Shown here: positions 59,691 to 64,000 of the stretch, piece after piece
Position numbering within the stretch: the first letter of the stretch is position 1
Layout of the letters: each line of letters opens with the position of its first letter
NCBI GenBank assembly: GCA_041916675.1
Contig: JAYRZB010000011.1
Location: 1-64,000, forward strand
Direction: 5' to 3'
DNA from: JAYRZB01 sp041916675
Lineage (GTDB): Bacteria; Pseudomonadota; Alphaproteobacteria; Rhizobiales; Devosiaceae
Length of the DNA: 64,000 bases
Program-made: the position numbers and the translations under genes
Notes under the pieces: generated by a model
What the model saw: only the letters and a program-made list of their open reading frames with translations
Told to the model about the DNA's origin: nothing
Database searches by the model: none

Positions 59691-60440
59691 ATGCAGTCCG
59701 ATGCTGTCCTGGCCGTGCTCTCCCAGCGCCTCGCCATTGCCGATCCCACAACCCCGCTGCACAGGCGTCTGCGCACCGCCCTGGAACAGGCCATTGCGTC
59801 CAACGAAATCAAGCGCGGCGCCGTCCTGCCCGGTGAGCGCCAGCTCTCCGCCGATCTCGGCCTGTCCCGCGTCACCGTCCGCAAGGCCATCGAAACCCTC
59901 GTCGAAGATGGCCTGCTGCGCCGCCGCCATGGGGCCCGCACCGAGGTCAGTTCGCCGGTCGAAAAGTCGCTGTCAAACCTGACCAGTTTTTCCGAGGATA
60001 TGATCTCGCGCGGGCTGGAGCCCGGATGTGTCTGGATTTCCAGGGAGATGGGCCGCGCTTCCCCTGCCGAGGCGATGGCGCTCGGGGTGGCCCCGCAATC
60101 CGATGTCATCCGCCTCCGGCGCATCCGCACCGGCGATGGCACCCCCATCGCGGTCGAAACCGCCGTCGTTCCCACCCGCTTTCTGCCCAGTGCCGATCTG
60201 GTGGGCGCGTCGCTCTATGCTGCCCTCGACAAGCGCAATGCCCTGCCGCAGCGCGCCATCCAGCGCATGCGTTCCCGCCCGGCTTCGGCCCGCGACAGCG
60301 AGTTGCTGCACTGCGAAACCGGCGCGCCTCTGCTCATTGTCGATCGCCGCTGCTTCCTCGCCGATGGGCAGATCGTGGAGTTCACCGAAACCCGCTATCG
60401 CGGCGACGTCTACGATTTCGTCATCGAACTCAATCGATAA
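59691..60440 (+). CDS. GntR/HutC family transcriptional regulator with UTRA domain
   Basis: 249 residues. N-terminal winged helix HRRLRTALEQAIASNEIKRGAVLPGERQLSADLGLSRVTVRKAIETLVEDGLLRRRHGARTEV, then a UTRA ligand domain ending LLIVDRRCFLADGQIVEFTETRYRGDVYDFVIEL. HutC-type repressors bind small sugars or amino-acid derivatives. Half-sites flanking the gene suggest autoregulation and control of the downstream NanE-kinase and transporter genes. The ligand is probably an amino-sugar phosphate, by analogy to NagQ/NagR relatives. Confidence 0.9.
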   Translation: MQSDAVLAVLSQRLAIADPTTPLHRRLRTALEQAIASNEIKRGAVLPGERQLSADLGLSRVTVRKAIETLVEDGLLRRRHGARTEVSSPVEKSLSNLTSFSEDMISRGLEPGCVWISREMGRASPAEAMALGVAPQSDVIRLRRIRTGDGTPIAVETAVVPTRFLPSADLVGASLYAALDKRNALPQRAIQRMRSRPASARDSELLHCETGAPLLIVDRRCFLADGQIVEFTETRYRGDVYDFVIELNR

Positions 60441-60472
60441 TACCAGTCAATAACTGGTTGCAATCTGGTATT
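60439..60472 (+). promoter_or_regulatory. Candidate GntR operator and promoter for the NanE-ROK operon
   Basis: AATACCAG (60439-60446) and CTGGTATT (60465-60472) are perfect inverted arms, with a third half-site AACTGGTT at 60452-60459 (ACCAGT-N5-ACTGGT is also perfect). The site overlaps the gntR stop codon. A TTGCAA (60458-60463) and TATCGT (60480-60485), 16 nt apart, may be the promoter that it would occlude. Confidence 0.6.
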
Positions 60473-60509
60473 CTGCCGATATCGTATCGCCTCGACCTGA
60501 GGTGAACGA

Positions 60510-62012
60510 TTGCTGCTCGAAACCTTGAAACACCGCCTGATTGTTTCCTGCCAGCCCGTACCGGGCGGCCCGATGGACAATCCCGAATCCGTGGCCGGTT
60601 TTGCCCTCGCCGCGCTCGATGGCGGCGCTGCGGCCCTGCGCATCGAATCCCTGCCCTATCTCAAGGCCGTCCGGCCGCGCACCAGGGCCCCCATCGTCGG
60701 CATCATCAAGCGCGACCTTGATGACACACCCGTGCGCATCACCCCGTTCCTCGCCGATGCCGCCGATCTGGCCGATGCCGGGGCCGACATTGTCGCCTTC
60801 GATGCCACCAGCCGCCCCCGCCCCGCCGCCATTGCCGATCTCATCGCCCTCATCCATGCCCGCGGCAAACTCGCCATGGCCGATTGTTCAAGCCTTGACG
60901 ATGCCCGCTTGGCGCTTGCCGCCGGTGCCGATTGCGTCGGCAGCACGCTCTCTGGCTATACCGGCGGTCCCATCCCCGACGAGCCCGATTTCGCCCTGAT
61001 CGCGGCCATGCGCGCGCTCACCCCCTATGTCATCGCCGAGGGCCGCATCAAATCCCCCGATCAGGCGGCCGAGGCCCTGCGGCGCGGCGCCCACACCGTT
61101 GTCGTCGGCTCCGCCATCACCCGCACCGAGCACGTCACCGGGTGGTTTGCCGATGCCGTCGCGCGCACCGCCACCGCGCTCGGCCAATCCGCCCTTGCCA
61201 TCGATATCGGCGGCACCAAAACCCTTGCCGCGCTTGTTTCAGGCCATCGCATCATCGAGGAAATCCAGGTCCCGACCGACCCCTCTGGCAATCCGCTGCG
61301 CTGGATCGAAACCATCGCCGATGCCACCGCCCCCTGGCGCGGCCGTTATGCGGCCGTCGGCTGCGCCGTCACCGGCTTTGTCGAAGATGGCGCTTGGTCG
61401 GCGCTGAACAAATCCACCCTGTCCATCCCCGACCGCTTCCCTTTGGTCAAAACCCTGCTCGCCATTTTCGGCTTGCCCGCCCATGCCCTCAATGATGCGC
61501 AGGCTGCCGCCTGGGGCGAGTATCGCCACGGCGCCGGGCTCGGGCAGGATATGGTGTTTCTCACCATCTCCACCGGCATCGGTGGCGGCGTGGTCGTCAA
61601 TGGCCGCCTGCTTGGTGGCCTTGCCGGGCACTATGGCATCCTGCGCTTCCCTTCCACCGACAAGTCGCGCCCCATCGAGGACGAAGTCTCTGGCCGCTGG
61701 ATCGCCCAGCAGGCCGGTATGGATGCCGAAACCGTCTTTGCCCGCGCCCGCAGCGGCGACAAAGGCGCAACCGCCATTGTCACCGCCTCGGCGCAAAAGG
61801 TGGCGCTGCTTTGCCAGGATATCCAGCTCACCCTAGATCCGGCCCGCATCGTTATCGGCGGCGGCATCGGCCTGGCGACCGGCTATCTCGATCAGGTGCG
61901 CGCCCTGCTCCCCGATCTTGGGGACCGCCTCAAACCGCAAATCGTGCCGGCCCTGTGTGGCCGCCATGCCGGCGCCATCGGCGCTGCTGATCTGGCTTTT
62001 TCTGCACTCTGA
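60510..62012 (+). CDS. NanE-ROK fusion: N-acylmannosamine-6-phosphate 2-epimerase plus ROK sugar kinase
   Basis: 500 residues, two enzymes in one chain. Residues 1-225 are NanE (PIVGIIKRDL, ADIVAFDATSRPRP, CVGSTLSGYTGG, VIAEGRIKSPDQAAEAL, VVVGSAITR), converting ManNAc-6-P to GlcNAc-6-P. From 229 a ROK kinase follows (LAIDIGGTKT, HALNDAQAAAWGEYRHG, STGIGGGVVVNG, GLAGHYG). The Cys-rich zinc motif normal in ROK kinases after the GH is absent (ILRFPSTDKSRP instead). Together they would phosphorylate and epimerise N-acetylmannosamine. TTG start with GAGGTGA upstream. Next to an ABC sugar transporter. Confidence 0.9.
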   Translation: MLLETLKHRLIVSCQPVPGGPMDNPESVAGFALAALDGGAAALRIESLPYLKAVRPRTRAPIVGIIKRDLDDTPVRITPFLADAADLADAGADIVAFDATSRPRPAAIADLIALIHARGKLAMADCSSLDDARLALAAGADCVGSTLSGYTGGPIPDEPDFALIAAMRALTPYVIAEGRIKSPDQAAEALRRGAHTVVVGSAITRTEHVTGWFADAVARTATALGQSALAIDIGGTKTLAALVSGHRIIEEIQVPTDPSGNPLRWIETIADATAPWRGRYAAVGCAVTGFVEDGAWSALNKSTLSIPDRFPLVKTLLAIFGLPAHALNDAQAAAWGEYRHGAGLGQDMVFLTISTGIGGGVVVNGRLLGGLAGHYGILRFPSTDKSRPIEDEVSGRWIAQQAGMDAETVFARARSGDKGATAIVTASAQKVALLCQDIQLTLDPARIVIGGGIGLATGYLDQVRALLPDLGDRLKPQIVPALCGRHAGAIGAADLAFSAL

Positions 62013-62032
62013 ATGACAAAGGAAGGGAACCT

Positions 62033-63364
62033 ATGCTCAAGAACCTGAAATCCAGCCTGTCCATCCTGGCGGTACTGGCCGCCTCATTGACGGCATCGAC
62101 CGCGGCCGATGCCGCCGTCACGGTCCTCGGCTGGCCCGGCGGCTCGGAAGAAACCGCCCTGCGCGCCGTGGTCGAGGCCTACAACGCCACCGATGGTGTG
62201 GCCGATGCCGATAAGGTTGAACTGCTGTTCTTCTCGCGTGATGGCTTCTACGACAAGCTCCAGGCCGATATGGCCGCCGGCTCGGATGCCTTCGATATCA
62301 ACCTGCTCGCCACCTACGCCATCGGCCGCTATGCGCCCTATATGGAACCGGTGGATCTGGGGCCGGCTGCGGTCACCACCTATGGTGAATCCGTGCTGAC
62401 CACCATGCAGTATGAAGGCCAGCAATATGGCGTGCCGACCGATCTGTCGCTGCACTTCATGTACTACCGCAAGGACCTCGTCGATGCCCTGCTCGCCGAC
62501 GATGCTGCCAAGGCCAAATACGGCGAAATCAGCGAAAAGTTCCTCGGCAAGAAGCTTGAGCCCAAGGCCCCCGATGCATGGACCTGGGAAGACTGGGCGG
62601 CTACCGCGCTCTATTTCTCCAAGGATGTGAACCCGGACAGCCCGACCCGCTACGGCACCGTGCTGCAGATGAAGAACCTTCTGTTCAACATGATGGTCTT
62701 CCAGTCCCTGCCCCGCTCCTATGGCGCCGACTGGCGTGATGCCTCGGGTGCCGTCACCGTTGATTCCGACGCCTATCGCACCGGTCTTGAGCTCTACAAG
62801 ACCCTCTACGATGCCGGCGCTTCGCCCAAGGATTCGCTGTCCTACGAATATGCCGAAACCAATGCCGCCTTCGGTTCGGGCCAGGCAGCCACCGCCTTGC
62901 AGTGGAATGCGGCAGCCGGTGAACTCACCGATGCCGAAAAGTCCCCCGCCGTTGCCGATAGCGTTGGCATCGTGGCGCCCCCGGCCGGCCCCAATGGCCG
63001 CGCCGATCACATCCACGGCCTTGGCCTTGGCATCAACAAGAATGCCAAGAACAAGGAAGGCGCGGTCAAGTTCCTGCAGTGGCTCGCCACTGAAGAGGCC
63101 GCCCTGCTCTATGCCAGGAATGGCGGCTCGCCAGCGCTCGCTCCCGATGTGGTCGCCAAGATCGCTGCCGACCGTCCCGACCTTGTCCAGCTCGGCGAAT
63201 TCGCCGGCGCCTATGGCTATGTCATGAACGGCGGCACCTCGGCCAATGCGCTTTCGATCTACGAATTGCAGGCCAAGGAATTCACCGGCTACTGGTCCGG
63301 CCAGCAGACGCTCGATCAGGCCCTGGCCAACACCAAGGCCGGCATGGAAGAGCTGCTCAAATAG
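62033..63364 (+). CDS. Extracellular sugar-binding protein of an ABC transporter
   Basis: 443 residues, family 1 solute-binding protein. Signal peptide (about 1-24, ADA-AV). VLGWPGGSEETALRAVVEAYN, KLQADMAAGSDAFDINLLATYAIGRYAPYMEPVD, YGVPTDLSLHFMYYRKDL and FGSGQAATALQWNAAAGELTD follow the sugar-binding layout. GGAAGGGAA before the ATG. With the NanE-ROK fusion upstream, the ligand is probably an N-acylated amino sugar or an oligosaccharide containing it, but this is inference. Confidence 0.9.
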   Translation: MLKNLKSSLSILAVLAASLTASTAADAAVTVLGWPGGSEETALRAVVEAYNATDGVADADKVELLFFSRDGFYDKLQADMAAGSDAFDINLLATYAIGRYAPYMEPVDLGPAAVTTYGESVLTTMQYEGQQYGVPTDLSLHFMYYRKDLVDALLADDAAKAKYGEISEKFLGKKLEPKAPDAWTWEDWAATALYFSKDVNPDSPTRYGTVLQMKNLLFNMMVFQSLPRSYGADWRDASGAVTVDSDAYRTGLELYKTLYDAGASPKDSLSYEYAETNAAFGSGQAATALQWNAAAGELTDAEKSPAVADSVGIVAPPAGPNGRADHIHGLGLGINKNAKNKEGAVKFLQWLATEEAALLYARNGGSPALAPDVVAKIAADRPDLVQLGEFAGAYGYVMNGGTSANALSIYELQAKEFTGYWSGQQTLDQALANTKAGMEELLK

Positions 63365-63378
63365 GGTGTCGCAGCCCT

Positions 63379-63408
63379 GGAAGGCGGGTTCTGTCCCTCC
63401 CGCCTTCC
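63379..63408 (+). terminator. Intercistronic hairpin between binding protein and permease
   Basis: GGAAGGCGGG and CCCGCCTTCC are perfect 10-bp arms around a 10-nt loop, 15 bp after the binding-protein stop and without a T-run. Such hairpins commonly protect the binding-protein mRNA and lower permease expression. Confidence 0.65.
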
Positions 63409-63474
63409 AAACTTATCGGCTTTGGCTTTCCCCGCCGCGCGCCGGGTGCCATTGTGCCCTCACGGAACCGGCTC

Positions 63475-64000
63475 ATGAACTCAACACACAACCTTGAATG
63501 GAAGCTTCTGGCCGCCCCCATGGTGGTGTTCCTGCTTTTGTTCCTGGGCTTTCCGGTCCTGCTCAATCTTTACTACTCGCTCTCCGAGGTGCGCTTCGAA
63601 ACCCTGCGCGCCCCGCAGCTGATCGGCCTCGCCAATTATGCCGAAGTTCTGGGCGATGGCGCCTTCTGGCGCGCCAGCTGGTTCTCGCTGCGCTTTGGCA
63701 TCATCACCGCGCTCGCCCAGTGCCTGCTGGGCCTGGGGCTCGCCATCTTCCTTGCCCCGCTGCTCGAAAAGCGCTCGAGCCTGATGGCCTGGCTCATGCT
63801 TCCGCTCATGGTCGCACCGGCCATGGTGGGGCTGATGTACCGGCTGGTGCTGCACGAATTCGTCGGCCCGGTGCCCTATTATCTCTATCAATGGTTCGGC
63901 AACAGCCCGTCCTTCCTCAATGCCGAGAATGCCTTCTGGACGCTCTGCGTCATCGAAACCCTGCAATGGACGCCCTTTGCCTTCCTGCTCTTCCACATGG
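63475..64000 (+). CDS. ABC sugar transporter permease, MalF-like (cut by window end)
   Basis: 175 codons seen, incomplete at the right edge. N-terminal helix KLLAAPMVVFLLLFLGFPVLLNLYYSL, FETLRAPQLIGLANYAEVLGDGAFWRASWFSLRFGIITALAQCLLGLGLAIFLA, then further helices. This is the MalF/UgpA-type first permease of a family 1 sugar transporter. A second permease (and possibly an ATPase) is expected outside the window. GGAA precedes the ATG. Confidence 0.9.
   Translation, partial: MNSTHNLEWKLLAAPMVVFLLLFLGFPVLLNLYYSLSEVRFETLRAPQLIGLANYAEVLGDGAFWRASWFSLRFGIITALAQCLLGLGLAIFLAPLLEKRSSLMAWLMLPLMVAPAMVGLMYRLVLHEFVGPVPYYLYQWFGNSPSFLNAENAFWTLCVIETLQWTPFAFLLFHM

Noticed and set aside
1..64000. CRISPR arrays, tRNA and rRNA genes, transposases, integrases
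   Set aside because: None was recognised on reading. No regularly spaced short repeats, cloverleaf-like segments with conserved arms, or DDE/recombinase motifs were seen.

Overview
The window is high-GC DNA (by eye around 65%) with densely packed genes, many ATGA/GTGA/TTGA start-stop overlaps and frequent GTG or TTG starts. Gene content points to an alphaproteobacterium of the order Hyphomicrobiales, most likely Devosiaceae (Devosia or Pelagibacterium type). The evidence is UvrB with a long N-terminal extension, an alphaproteobacterial-style LexA box (GTTC-N7-GTTC), DUF1127, DUF1059, DUF2177, DUF1176, a Rieske-cytochrome b-cytochrome c1 operon, and the MurD2/MurL pair. This is inference from gene content; no 16S rRNA or tRNA gene is present.

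Left third (1-16.4 kb), mostly accessory. Two secreted SH3 proteins with crystallin-like tails are followed by a gutted type IIL (MmeI-like) restriction-modification gene. Its middle has been replaced by an AT-richer BglII-like endonuclease/N4-cytosine methylase cassette. SOS-controlled uvrB follows, then an AT-rich island with an OLD-family ATPase/TOPRIM nuclease, next to an imperfect second copy of the uvrB 3' end. Then come a stress-protein flavin-binding gene, a repeat-filled intergenic stretch, three more SH3 proteins and small membrane proteins.

Middle (16.4-47.8 kb), core housekeeping. It holds an SDR reductase with uvrC, a three-gene ABC exporter, DAHP synthase behind an aromatic leader-peptide attenuator, pgsA-moaD-moaE, ilvE with a divergent MarR regulator, YbjN-proC-csaA, ubiK, lgt-midA-pgeF, prs, rplY-pth, an ECF sigma/anti-sigma pair, ychF, two MaoC hydratases, an AAC(3)-type acetyltransferase, apt, the petABC (cytochrome bc1) operon, trmL and hemF.

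Right quarter (47.8-64 kb). It holds cca and a Nudix CoA pyrophosphatase, glutathionyl-hydroquinone reductase, and the alternative peptidoglycan pair murL-murD2 followed by three unrecognised genes. Then come glpD and a sugar locus: a GntR/HutC repressor with visible operators, a NanE-ROK kinase fusion, and an ABC sugar transporter cut by the window end.

A structured intergenic repeat, about 170 bp long, occurs in four copies at three loci. No CRISPR array, transposase, integrase, tRNA or rRNA was seen.
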